In this document: positions 22,315 to 32,269 of the stretch, in pieces
Position numbering within the stretch: position 1 is the first letter of the stretch
How the letters are laid out: each line of letters begins with the position of its first letter
Assembly: GCF_001638985.1 (NCBI RefSeq)
Contig: NW_017265135.1
Coordinates: 2,285,223 to 2,349,222 of the forward strand
Direction of reading: 5' to 3'
DNA from: Phycomyces blakesleeanus NRRL 1555(-)
Taxonomy: Eukaryota > Mucoromycota > Mucoromycetes > Mucorales > Phycomycetaceae
DNA length: 64,000 nucleotides
The notes under the pieces: model-generated
Databases searched by the model: none
What the model was told of the DNA's origin: nothing
What the model saw: the letters and a program-made list of their open reading frames with translations, nothing else
Made by a program: the position numbers and the translations under genes

Positions 22315-23091
22315 ATTATAATAATTAATAAATCTCATCATATTATATCTTCCTTGTTGTTTTTATTATCTTTAATCATTAAACAGTTTCTTACTTTAAT
22401 GGCAGGTGATGGAAGCGGCATAACAATTTTTGCTTTAATACCTAGGTGCTTGGCTGCCATGGCTACACCTTGCGCGTGATTACCTTTGATTTGATTTGAT
22501 TTGATTTTTTTTTTTAAAAAAAAAAAAAGTTTTTATTAAATCAAGGTTTTATAATTATAATTTTTGGTTATTGTTATAATGCACGATCATATAATTTATT
22601 TTTATTTTTTTATTTTTAAGAATAAGATTATTGATCTCTCGGGTACTATATCCTCCCTCGTCTTCACCCACATACATACGCATTTCTCTCTAATTTCACT
22701 CACTCACTCTCACTCTGTGTGTGTGTGTGTGTGTGTGTAAGAATTTGAATTTGAATTTGAATTTACCTGCAGAACATGCAATGACACCAATCTTCTTTTC
22801 TTCGTCTGTCAAATGAGCCATTCTGTTGTAGGCACCTCTAATCTTGAATGAAAAGACAGGTTGAAGATCCTCTCGTTTCATGTAGATCTGGGTACCATTC
22901 AGTTTGGCATTGAGATTGACAGCTTCTTGTAGGGGAGTTTGTTGGACTATGTCGTAGACTCTGGCTGTCATGATCAAACGAAGATAATCTGGGTGGCTAT
23001 TGTCTTTGCCGGCTCCCTTTGTTGGCAGTGGGTTTTTTGAAGTGTTTGTGGGAACCATTGATTCTGTGCCGGAAGTATTGACTGGAGACAT
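20773..23091 (-). CDS. ILV1: Threonine dehydratase (threonine deaminase)
   Basis: Six minus-strand exons (23091-22767, 22483-22395, 22277-21785, 21642-21163, 21073-20978, 20906-20773) encode 538 residues. The enzyme converts threonine to 2-oxobutanoate, the first step of isoleucine synthesis, using pyridoxal phosphate. The PLP lysine lies in SFKIRGAYN (Lys83), the substrate loop SAGNHAQG spans the first intron, and the phosphate-binding glycine loop is VGGGGLVAG. The C-terminal third carries two ACT-like regulatory modules, each opening with a PERPG motif, as in biosynthetic isoleucine-inhibited enzymes. All exon phases agree. The fungal enzyme is usually mitochondrial, but the N-terminus here ([11 protein letters not shown]) is not an obvious presequence. 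Three introns carry unusual T-run/A-run palindromes or microsatellites. Confidence 0.95.
22278..22326. repeat. TTA/TAA microsatellite in ILV1 intron 2
   Basis: Eleven or so TTA units followed by a TAAT-rich patch lie within the second intron (22278-22394), starting right at the intron's 3' splice site. Confidence 0.85.
22718..22738. repeat. GT dinucleotide tract in ILV1 intron 1
   Basis: About ten GT units followed by GAATTT units lie close to the donor of the first ILV1 intron (22484-22766). Confidence 0.85.
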
Positions 23092-24055
23092 CTTTTGGTG
23101 TTGTGAATAATTAATAAAAGAAGGGACAAATTTGGTATAAGAGATAAGAAGAAGAAAAAGAAGAAACCTATTTGAATGATATGCTTTATATTAATATTGT
23201 CAAAACAGGCGGGAATTCAAGTAAACCTGAGTCAGAATGGGTACGAGAATACTGACTGGCTCAACAGAAAAAGATCTTTCTGAGATTGATGAATTGAATT
23301 GAATTGAATTGAATTTGTATTGAATTTGTATTGCTGTAAACCATTGTATTCTTTATTGGCTATTTGCACACCTTGGATGAACATTGTACATATTTCCAAT
23401 TGTATTATCTTTTCGGATGCAACTATGCATATATGTACTTAAGTGTATATATATACTGTCTGTATTATAAACCTTTAAAGGTTGTATATACATAAAATAA
23501 TCGAATATTAACTAATATTAACTAATATTAACTAATATATGGACATGGTTTATATGTACCATAAAAAGAAAGCATGTTTTATTCTTTTTGGAATTTTCAC
23601 GCTGTTAAGAAAACTGTAGACATTTGTTATTTTATTCTTCAAAATAATAATAGTAGTAATAATAATAATAGGAACAATATACATGAATTTGTGTCTATAC
23701 ATATATATATATATATTAAAGATGTATTTTATATTTCTTTATTTCTTTAAAGTAATATGTATATATATATAAGAGAGAGGGAGAATGGGAGAATGGGATA
23801 TTAGGAGAGCGTGCGTGTTAGTGTGTGTTAGAGGAGGGAGAGAGAGAGAGAAAGATGGAAAGACTTGGAATGTATGAAGCAAAAAAAAAAAGTATAATGT
23901 ATTAAAGGTGTGTTTGTGTGTGTGTGTGTGTGTGTATAAAAACAAGGGAAATAAAGAAAGAGGTGTAAATATCCTTTTTTTTCTTTTTCTTTTGTAGGTG
24001 TGTAGGTGTGTATGTATGTATATATGTATGTATATGTTAGATGTCATGTTTGTTT
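23092..24055. other. Intergenic, ILV1 5' flank
   Basis: The right part is AT- and microsatellite-rich (GAATT units near 23290-23335, three ACTAATATTA units near 23507-23537, TA tracts, GA and GT tracts 23775-23935). The left part upstream of 23091 should hold the ILV1 promoter. A TGAGTCA-like core (TGAGTCAGAATG near 23229) resembles the TGACTC site of the Gcn4/Cpc1 amino-acid control factor; this reading is inference from the motif only. Confidence 0.4.
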
Positions 24056-25339
24056 TTAATGGATAGTTGATTGAGAAAGTGGGCTTTTTTGTTTGCGTTT
24101 CCATTCCACAACACATTCGTCTGTAGGTAATTCAACTCGATCTGGTTCCGAGGAGCTCTCGAGATGGATTTCGAAACGACCTTTGCGAATAATACAATTC
24201 CGAGATGGAGGTACAAGTTGGGAGATATTGGTGTTGTTATTACGTTGGTTGAGGGTTTCTGTAGATAGAGTGTTGAGTTTTCGCATGGTGTGTATGATTG
24301 GAGGTTCGGTTTCTTGGGTAAGACTGAGAAGAGGAGGAGTGGTAGGAATGGACGATCCGGATCGTTTGTGGCCAAGGTTTGGCTGTTGTGGTAAAGGTTG
24401 TGGTTGGCCAGGTTTGCGCCAGAAATCAGAATCCCATATCTGTGGTTTACGGTATAGGGATCGGGTATCATGACTGTGCATCGAGCAATAGCTTTTTATG
24501 GATATCTGACTGTCCTCATTGACATGTAATGTGGTTGTGTCGCAACTCTTGTGTCTGCCGTGGGTGCCACGGACCAGGACAGGCACGATGCCTTCATCCT
24601 CACAACCGCACCGTTTTGTTTCATCTTCATCTTCACTGTTAGTATGCTCATTATCGTCATCGGTCTCGGATAAGATGCGAATGCCTGTGTAGTCTGCAAA
24701 TTCTTTGGCTGTCAAATCCTCCGAATTGACGGTGATGCTTGATGACACATGTGAGTAGTGCCTGACATGGCGAGATTGTTTGTGACGTCCGTTATTGATG
24801 GACGGAACTGAGAGACCCGAGCTCTGCAGACTGCTTGTGTGGCGATGGTGGCGTATGAAGGGTGTGGTTGGGTGATCGTCTTGTGGATCTTTCTTGAGTA
24901 TGCTTGGAAGGGATTTTTTGCGGAGGGGTGCTTGGGGTGACGGGTCATAGATTGGTGGTGCTGGACAGACCGATCGTTGTCGATAGTGTGTATGTTCGTA
25001 TAGAGCGTCGCCTGCGAGCGGATGTGGAGTTGTTGCAGAAGCAGCAGGATTTGCAGAAGCAGCTGGATCTGCGCTTTTGAAACAGTGCATAAGAGCACTG
25101 AGGGAATATTTCTTTGGTTGATCCCATTCGTCGTCGTTGTCGTCTTCTTCGTTGTCGTTTTCGCTGTTGTCTTGGTTAGTTGTTGTGGTTCCAGATCCGA
25201 ATGGGTTGGCTAGTCTGCCAAAGAGCGATAGACCAGACTTGAGTTTTGACAGTTTTCCTATTGGTGCAGTAGGTGGAGTCTTGGCCGTGCTGGGAGAGCG
25301 ATGGCGTTTGTGGGAAAGAGACGCAAACGCACCGGTCAT
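24056..25339 (-). CDS. Unrecognised fungal protein, 427 aa
   Basis: A single open frame starts at MTGAFASLSHKRH; an upstream in-frame ATG at 25447 would add 36 hydrophobic residues and is less likely. I do not recognise the family. The protein is polar and probably largely disordered: Ser/Pro/His-rich, an acidic run (ENDNEEDDNDDEWD), a basic SLPSILKK motif mid-protein, a His/Arg-rich segment, and a Cys-Gly-Cys pair. The C-terminal part CIIRKGRFEIHL and LPTDECVVEWKRK looks the most structured and may be a short conserved module. KGRF/SILK-type motifs occur in fungal signalling and cell-cycle proteins, but I would not assign function on that. No intron or membrane segment is needed if the inner start is used. 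Confidence 0.65.
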   Translation of the reverse strand: MTGAFASLSHKRHRSPSTAKTPPTAPIGKLSKLKSGLSLFGRLANPFGSGTTTTNQDNSENDNEEDDNDDEWDQPKKYSLSALMHCFKSADPAASANPAASATTPHPLAGDALYEHTHYRQRSVCPAPPIYDPSPQAPLRKKSLPSILKKDPQDDHPTTPFIRHHRHTSSLQSSGLSVPSINNGRHKQSRHVRHYSHVSSSITVNSEDLTAKEFADYTGIRILSETDDDNEHTNSEDEDETKRCGCEDEGIVPVLVRGTHGRHKSCDTTTLHVNEDSQISIKSYCSMHSHDTRSLYRKPQIWDSDFWRKPGQPQPLPQQPNLGHKRSGSSIPTTPPLLSLTQETEPPIIHTMRKLNTLSTETLNQRNNNTNISQLVPPSRNCIIRKGRFEIHLESSSEPDRVELPTDECVVEWKRKQKSPLSQSTIH

Positions 25340-26065
25340 AAGAGAGTAGAAAGCGAAGGAAAGCAGTGAGCGAGAAAGGGATATCGAGTGCAAGATAAAA
25401 AGAAGAAGGGGAAAAAAGGGGAAAAGGGGAGGTTGATGGGGGTTCACTTACATGCCAATCAATCAATCAGACTGACGGCAAGGTTGTTAAAAGAAAAAGA
25501 AAAAAAAAGAAAAACAAAAAAGAAGGGCTAGGCTGCAGTGCTTTTTATATAGTTCTCCTTCTTTATTATCCCCCTTTGGACCTGCTCGCACACTCTATCT
25601 TTCGAAAAGAACTGGAAATGGATCTTGCAAATGCTTGTGAGCTATTCATCTATTTTTTCCTTTTTTTTTGTTTTGTTTGTAAGATGGAAAAGTATATCCA
25701 GCCACAAACACGCACACGCACACACATATACATACATACGCACACACACACACATTTTACATTTTACATTTTACATTTTTACATACATTTGTACACATAT
25801 TGCCTACGTCACCATTATTATTATTTATTGCTATTGATTTTGCCTCATATCCTTAATGCCTCTTTACCTACTTACCTACATACATGTATGTATGTTTATT
25901 TATGTATTTGGGTCTAGACAAAAAAAAAAGACTAATAGTAATAAAATGATTTTTTTTAGAGATTTTAATGTACAAGGGAAAAATATAAAAATAAGAATAA
26001 GGATTGTGATTGTGATTGGGATATTACAGAATATTAGGATTATTAAGCCTATCAATCTTATCGAC

Positions 26066-26096
<31 letters not shown>

Positions 26097-27178
26097 TGAC
26101 TTGATCGAATGAACAGAATCCAGAGTTATGGTGTCTGCATGACTCTGAGCATCCCAGAAGGGTGGTGCATAATATTCTAGCCAAAGTATGCGCACAATAT
26201 AAATATACATATAAATATATGTATCTATCGACTTTTTGGCTGTTGGCTTCATGACCGTGACAGTCAATTAGATGTGTGCTGTTTTTTTTTTGGGGGGCAA
26301 GTTTATCACATATGGCTGCATCAATTATATCTATACACATCTTTTATACAAACAATCTATTTTGACAGTGGGAATCTTTATTTCTTTATTGCTTTTTCTT
26401 TGATGGTCAACTAAAAGGAGATATTGGTGTAACCAAGTGTCTGAACATGAACATGAACATGAACATGAGTATTATTATGAATACAAGTATTGTCAGTCTA
26501 TATGAATAAATGGGAGGGGGGTGATTCATACAGAGTGTGTGGTTTGTTTCCTGATTCAATAAACCACAAGTAAAATAAAATAAACCCCCCACGCTTAATT
26601 TCTATTCACGTCAAATAAAATTACAGTAGCAATAGCAATAGCAATCTGGACCCTTTATTTTTGTTTATTTGATTTGTCTAGACACCAACTTTTCCATCTT
26701 CTTTATATAAATTGTTTTATTACTAGACGCAGCCCACTGTATATTGACGTCGTCTACTGCAAGGTACTGCCCAATCAGCCAATCAATACCTCAAGACTCT
26801 CTTTATAAGATTCTTTCTCTCGTTTCTTTTTTTTTTGTTTTTGTTTTTATTTTCTTTGTGTACAAATTAACATGTTTTAAGGGTGCAAAAAGAACCTTGA
26901 TTTGACTGTACCTGAAAGCAAGAAACACTTTTAAAAAAGAAGCATTTTCTTTTTTGTACCTTTACTACCACTACTCTTTTTATATATGTATATATATATA
27001 TATATTCCAAAGAATGTCTTTTCTTTTTTTGATCATATTCCATTCCCCATGTCTGTTTTCAGTCACATAGACTATGGCTGAGCATAAAGATCATCAAATC
27101 GATCTAATATATATATATATATATATTTCTTGGCTTAATAATTCTATTGATTCTTCCTTTATTTCCTATTAAAAACCA
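25340..27178. other. Divergent intergenic region
   Basis: This lies between two genes transcribed away from each other. It carries CA/ACAT tracts (25710-25790), an uninterrupted TA tract at 26066-26097, GAACAT units near 26445-26470 and AATAGC units near 26620-26645. Near 26768-26790 are two CCAATCA cores that could be CCAAT-box sites for the CofD-like gene; this is inference. I see no coding region; long minus-strand frames here arise from the TA and CA tracts. Confidence 0.45.
26066..26097. repeat. TA dinucleotide tract
   Basis: About fifteen uninterrupted TA units are read directly. Similar shorter tracts recur through the window. Confidence 0.9.
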
Positions 27179-29135
27179 ATGATGGAAAAACCTTCTTTTG
27201 TTATATTCTCTGGAGGATCAGCTTGTAACTTCATTGGTACTGATAATAGTCCTTTTTTTTTATTATATATATATATATATATATATATTTATCTATCTGT
27301 TACTACTGTTTCTCTTTCTTCTTTTCTGTAACAACATAAAAGAAACTCACAGCTGTACACAGCACCTGCCTTTCAGTCGATCTCTTCTGATGTGTGCTAC
27401 GTACTAGGAATATCTGACAATGGAGGGTCTACTGTAAGCAAACCAAAACAAACAAACCAAAAATGATCTAGATTTGGATGTTTATATTTGTGTACATATT
27501 TGTACTCGTATCTGTAATTACACTTGTGTACATATTTCCATATATATATGTATGTTAGAGTGAGCTATTACGTGTCTTGGGTGGCCCCAGTATTGGTGAC
27601 ATACGTTCCCGCCTTATCCGTCTTATAAACGTCAACCAGTCTGATTCTGTCGAGCTTCGGGCAATTAAAGATTTGCTCAATTATCGCTTACCATCTGATG
27701 GCCAGGAACATGCCATTTTAAACGAATGGTCTCTTATTGTCGAAGGCCGTCATCGGTAAGCAAGGCGAGAATATGTTGGTGTCACCAAAGTCTTGTTGAC
27801 ATACATATTTGTTTATGCTAAATGAATGGCATGATCTATAACTTAGACTATGGAACAACATATCGACCGAGAAGAAAGAAGCCATCCGCGGGTTTTTAGT
27901 TCTATTCAACTTCGAAATCTTAAAAAGAGCCTACAAACATTTCAACTATCGAAACGGTAGCATCGGCAATTTCTTTCTTACAGGTGCCCGTCTATTCTTT
28001 GGGTCCCTAGAGGCTGCCATCTTTCTCTTTTCATCAATCACGGCCATCCGCGAGCCAACCCACGTTGTACCAGTCATCAACACTAACCACACCGCTGCAA
28101 TCGCCGCACGGCTAGAGAATGGCGAAGTTTTGCATGGTCAATGTGATATTAGCCACCCGGGCGAGAATGGTGCACCAAATGTCCGACTGATGAACCCGAT
28201 TGACGCATTTTCACGCCTTGCTTTACCAGGCTCCCCAGACCCATATGAAGACGATTGTACCCAAAACAACGGTAACCTGGTGTTCAGCAAAACTACCGAA
28301 GAAAGACTACCGGCTGTCATCGACCGAGTCTATTATATCAACGAATACGGACAAGAGATATATCCAATACCAAATCCAAAGGTCATCGTCCAACTGGCAA
28401 CCAGTACCACTCTGGTTTACTCTATCGGTTCACTGTACACCTCAATCCTACCATGCCTTATCTTGCGTGGAGTCGGAAATGCGATTGCCCGGTCACCAAC
28501 CCTGAGACACAAGGTCCTGCTTCTGAATGGCCACAACGACAGAGAGACAGGCGACTTTTGTGCAATTGACTTCATTCAGAAGATTACCGAGGCATTGAAC
28601 GAAAGCCAATTGATTGATGCAAGAAGGCAGTATTATGATCGTAATCAGCCCTATAACTTTGGAACAAACACATCTCCCAAGGAAGCGGGAGGTGCAGGCA
28701 GTCTGGAGTTTGAGTATCTTGGTCACCAGGCTAATTCTGGCCAGCACGAAGGATATCCCTTGGCAAACTCTAGTGTTCCTCGTCCTCAAAAAGTAACCGA
28801 CCAAAACACCGACCTGTTTAGTGTACCACCATTTCCAAGCGATCTAATTCCGTATTCACCCCCTCGGACATTCATTACTCATCTTATCTATCTTTCGAAT
28901 TCAAGTAAGAGTCCCCCTTTTTTTTGGCTGTTTATTGCTATCATAGTATAATGCAATGTATTAATGCTTTACTGAAATATGAACCCATTTTTTTTTTATA
29001 GAAATCTGTGTGGATGTGGAGGAGATAGAGAAACTTGGGATTAAATGTATCTCGATTGAACCAGAAGCTGGCCTTGAACCAGGTTATAGTTCTGCCAAGC
29101 TAGAGATATTGCTACGTAAAATATTGAGCGTGTAA
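27179..29135 (+). CDS. CofD-like / UPF0052 family protein
   Basis: Five exons (27179-27236, 27363-27433, 27559-27755, 27847-28904, 29002-29135) encode 505 residues. The opening FVIFSGGSACNF with Ser11-Gly-Gly, SDNGGSTSE at 37-45 and VLGGPSIGDIRSRL at 49-62 are the nucleotide-binding signatures of the CofD/YvcK (UPF0052) fold, followed by SIGNFFLTGARL and a REPTHVVPVI segment. Bacterial and archaeal relatives include 2-phospho-L-lactate transferase (F420 synthesis) and the YvcK regulators; the eukaryotic branch (for example yeast YNL011C) is uncharacterised. The fungal proteins are longer than the prokaryotic ones, as here. It is probably cytosolic. The second exon is fixed by frame to the acceptor before 27363. 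Two adjacent in-frame ATGs (27179, 27182) make the start ambiguous by one residue. Confidence 0.9.
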
Positions 29136-29281
29136 ATGTTAGAGATTCTATAAATTAATATAAAGTCTAATGGCTTGTAATATACATTTATAATCTTTTC
29201 TACAATTAATTCCTTATTACAGTCAATTCAATAAACTATGTCACCTAATCCTAAATAGAATGTCATTTAATTAAAAGCAAA

Positions 29282-29329
29282 ATGTCGTCCAATCAGAAAT
29301 CAGATTTCACTCTCACAGGAACAAAATAC
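29282..29329 (+). repeat. Left terminal inverted repeat, 48 bp
   Basis: This pairs with 30659-30706: 41 of 48 positions agree, with both outer and inner blocks exact. Confidence 0.75.
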
Positions 29330-29607
29330 CGCCTCAAAGTTCTTTGATTATAATATCTACTGTAAGCTTACAAGATCAAAAACTCTTTTCCCTCTCTCTA
29401 ATCCTTCAAGTCAAAATAGCGTGTCCTGAAAAAAAAAGTTCATTATATCAATAGCCAGTTATGCAAAGGATTATAAGGGGTTGTTGTCATTAAAGTGTGA
29501 CGCAATCTTGTTTGACATTTTACTATTTATTGGCCTTCTTACATGTATAATGTCTTTGACTTTCTTTTACATATAATACCAAAAAGTAGCCCAAGGTTTG
29601 TCAGTAA

Positions 29608-30385
29608 AAAAATAATAAATTAGAAGCAAAGCTGTTTACCCTTTTTCCCTCAAAAGATATAGAGTCATGGCAGGCCGTCCCAGGAAAAGATCATTTTAGA
29701 ACGGATATAACTTTTGGTCCGGGAGAATCAAAATGTCATTCCCCACCAGGAAACGTTGTCTGCCTAGGGTTAATATTTTATTCTCGAAATATGAATGGCT
29801 CGTTTGAATTGAACAATCACACAAGGGGCCCATTTCTTAAATATTTCATGGAAATGTCCTATCAGAAAATGTCCTTATACATACTTTGAGGGTGCTGTTA
29901 ATAAAAGCAAGCAGAGGACACGAAGTAGTACCAAGACTAAAAACAATGATCTGGAAAAGAATCAAATAATGCTAGCTTCAACACTACTGCAAACAATTCT
30001 AGCATTATCAATTGTGGCACAGGTACTTGCTTTACTAGCGAACACTGCCTGCCCAACACCAAGGAAAACGCTCTCAAGTCTACACCAGCCTTGGCAAAGT
30101 TAATTATGAGCATGGCAATAGAAAGGAGGATAAAGAGGATACAATACCATCTGATTTAACAATCGACCATCACCCCTCCTTTGTACTTGTGAGTACACCC
30201 TTTATGCAAGATAAGGTGAAGCCTCAACTGGTACTGAAGCCGACGAATGTGACTCAAAATTGATCATTGATGGCATCTGTATATCCAATTTTCCGCCTCA
30301 ATTTGTAAAGTATAACAACACAGACAGTAAACCTGCGGATAGTCCTTATCGAGGTCCAAGAAGTAAGTTTTGTGTTCGTCTGTGA
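29608..30385 (+). pseudogene. Cysteine-rich coding remnants inside the TIR element
   Basis: Three open blocks on the plus strand, in different frames, have coding-like composition. Block one (29608-29889) includes PGKDHFRTDITFGPGES, KCHSPPGNVVCLGL and NGSFELNNHTRGPFLKYF. Block two (29950-30159) has NNASFNTTANNSS, INCGTGTCFTSEHC and LPNTKENALKS. Block three (30215-30385) has EADECDSKLIIDGIC and FPPQFVKYNNTDSK and ends by a GTAAGT sequence. Regular Cys spacing and many Asn-X-Ser/Thr sites suggest a secreted or cell-surface domain. Frames are broken by stops and shifts, so it looks like a decayed gene, though a heavily spliced gene is not excluded. I do not recognise the family. Confidence 0.4.
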
Positions 30386-30658
30386 AGTTGTTTTGGCGTC
30401 CTGGGCTTCTGGTTGACCTTTTTTTTGATCGATATTTTGTCAGCTAGTAGCTTCTCCACCATCGCTGAGCAGTTTTAGGATCTTCAGTAGTTGACATGCC
30501 ATATTCAATTGGACCATACGTTAATTGACAATTTTCACTATATATATTGCTTTGTTCATTTTCATAATAAGAACAAAAGGAAAAGAGTTTATCTCGTAAC
30601 CCTACAAGAGATATTATAATAATAATAAAAAAAACTTTGTCAGAAAAACTAAGATGTT

Positions 30659-30706
30659 GTATTTTGTTCCTGTGGCAACGAAAATTTATTTCTGATTGGA
30701 CGACAT
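30659..30706 (-). repeat. Right terminal inverted repeat, 48 bp
   Basis: Reverse-complement partner of 29282-29329. Just inside it lies an A-rich ATAATAATAATAAA stretch. Confidence 0.75.
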
Positions 30707-31475
30707 AATTTATTGGGTTTATTGTATATTCTTTTTATTAAAAACCATGTTTTATATAATCACATTAACAATTAAGGAAGCCAATATGTTTCTCAATGTC
30801 GTAATTAGGTCCAAGGCGACGGCTGTAGTTTATATTTGTATACAAGCCTGTGTATGTACAGAAGCTATTTTAATATGACGCAGCTGTGATTATATTTGTA
30901 GAGTTGAAATAAGATATATATATAAACACAGAGCTTGTACAGAATAGGTATATTATTTGTACTACTGGCGGTTGTCATGGGGTTTTGTCTCGTATCAGCA
31001 GACAAAATGGGTTTTGTCCGCAGTATTCAACACGAGGTTTGTGTGGCATGGGAAATAAAATAAAGAATTTCTTTGGAGACGATCATAGAAAATTATGATA
31101 TTGTATATAAAATAAAAATAAAAGTAAAAGTAAAAATAAATATGGTTTTGTACTTCGTTGCATACTTTATTTTCTCTATTTGGATTTTGCTCTATCATTA
31201 AAATGATAAGCCAATTGAGCCCCAGAGATTATTTTTATTTATATATTAAAGTAAGTAAATAAAGAAGAGCTGGCTTGATGCAAGAGGTGGCACAGATTTC
31301 CCTTGTAAACCATTTCTTATTGGCCAGGATATCGAATTGCTTTGATATAAATTAAATAGATTATTTTCTTATCTGATTTATGAATTTCTTCTTCTCTTCT
31401 TTCTTATTCTTCGTCTATCAAACAAACCCTTATCTTTAATATACATATATATATAAGCTGTATTATCTAAATAAA

Positions 31476-31828
31476 ATGTCAAGCTTTGTCTTTGGTAAGC
31501 TTCTTTAAAACCCAAATATATAAAAAAAAATGATATTAACTTTACAATAGTTGCAAACCCTGGAAAGAAAATCTCTCTTGAACACGCCACACATCCTTGC
31601 CCACGATGCAAACACCAAAGCTCGGTTCAACTCACGCGATCCGAAAAACAAATAATCGTTCTCAACAAGCGAATCTCTGACAATACAAGTGTACGATACG
31701 AATGTTCTCAGTGCCGCTGGAAGAATGAAGAGCTTCCCTATGACACAGAAGCAGAAGTACGCCGCTATCTCAACGACGCAGAGTACCAAGACGTCTTTTC
31801 CCGCCCTATGACTGGTCAAACTTACTAG
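31476..31828 (+). CDS. Small zinc-ribbon protein, 98 aa
   Basis: Two exons (31476-31494, 31551-31828) join in phase as MSSFVF-V-ANPGKK. The protein has CPRCKH and, thirty-odd residues later, CSQCRW, the two CxxC pairs of a single zinc ribbon, flanked by Gln/Arg-rich and acidic segments and ending EYQDVFSRPMTGQTY. This resembles the small fungal zinc-ribbon family often annotated only by that domain. The 19-nt first exon is followed by a 56-nt intron. It converges on the glutaminyl-tRNA synthetase gene. Function is unknown; nucleic-acid or protein contact by the ribbon is the usual guess. Confidence 0.8.
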
Positions 31829-32269
31829 GCACCGTTGATCTTTATTCCAATCACACACAGCAAAAAAAACTACTCTCCTTAAGATAGATTAATCAGTCGG
31901 TTTTATCCATAGGCTGGTCCCATGGGTTTTAACCTTGCTTCATTTATATACATAGCGCATTTAATTTCTTACATTTTTTTTTCATTTTCATGCTTACCCG
32001 TCTGTACACTCTTTTCTCTCCCTCTTCCTCTCTTTCTTTTATCTTATCTTTTTTTTTCCATTATACATTTTCTTATATATTTTCTTTCATGCCAACCTCT
32101 TACATATATGTATGTATATATAATCATCACCAAATACATCAAATACATCAAATATAAATATATACTTCTTTATCCATATAAAGACACATACACAACAGCA
32201 ACAACGATAATAATTTATTATCATAATTTATTGTTATTAAAAGAAAAGGAAATAATCCCTTAATATTAT
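31829..32269. other. Convergent 3' flanks
   Basis: T-rich then AT-rich sequence between the zinc-ribbon gene and the glutaminyl-tRNA synthetase gene, with short AAATACATC repeats near 32130-32150. No gene is seen. Confidence 0.6.

Larger units (their letters stand above)
29282..30706. mobile_element. TIR-bounded element, about 1.4 kb
   Basis: The two ends are inverted copies of one another: 29282-29329 matches the reverse complement of 30659-30706. The outer 19 bases (ATGTCGTCCAATCAGAAAT) and the inner 16 (CACAGGAACAAAATAC) are exact, and the spacing between them is identical, so 41 of 48 positions agree. Beyond 48 bp, a TTATAATATCT stretch may extend the similarity. This is the structure of a cut-and-paste DNA transposon or a non-autonomous derivative. 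I see no transposase motif inside, only cysteine-rich reading blocks. No clear target-site duplication flanks it, which suggests age or a different insertion mode. Confidence 0.65.
29136..31475. other. Intergenic region containing an inverted-repeat element
   Basis: It is occupied mainly by the TIR-bounded element at 29282-30706. A 19-nt sequence at 29238-29256 resembles the element end (14 of 19 positions). From 30707 to 31475 the DNA is AT-rich with no gene, and includes a GGGTTTTGTC-type direct repeat near 30978-31020. Confidence 0.55.
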
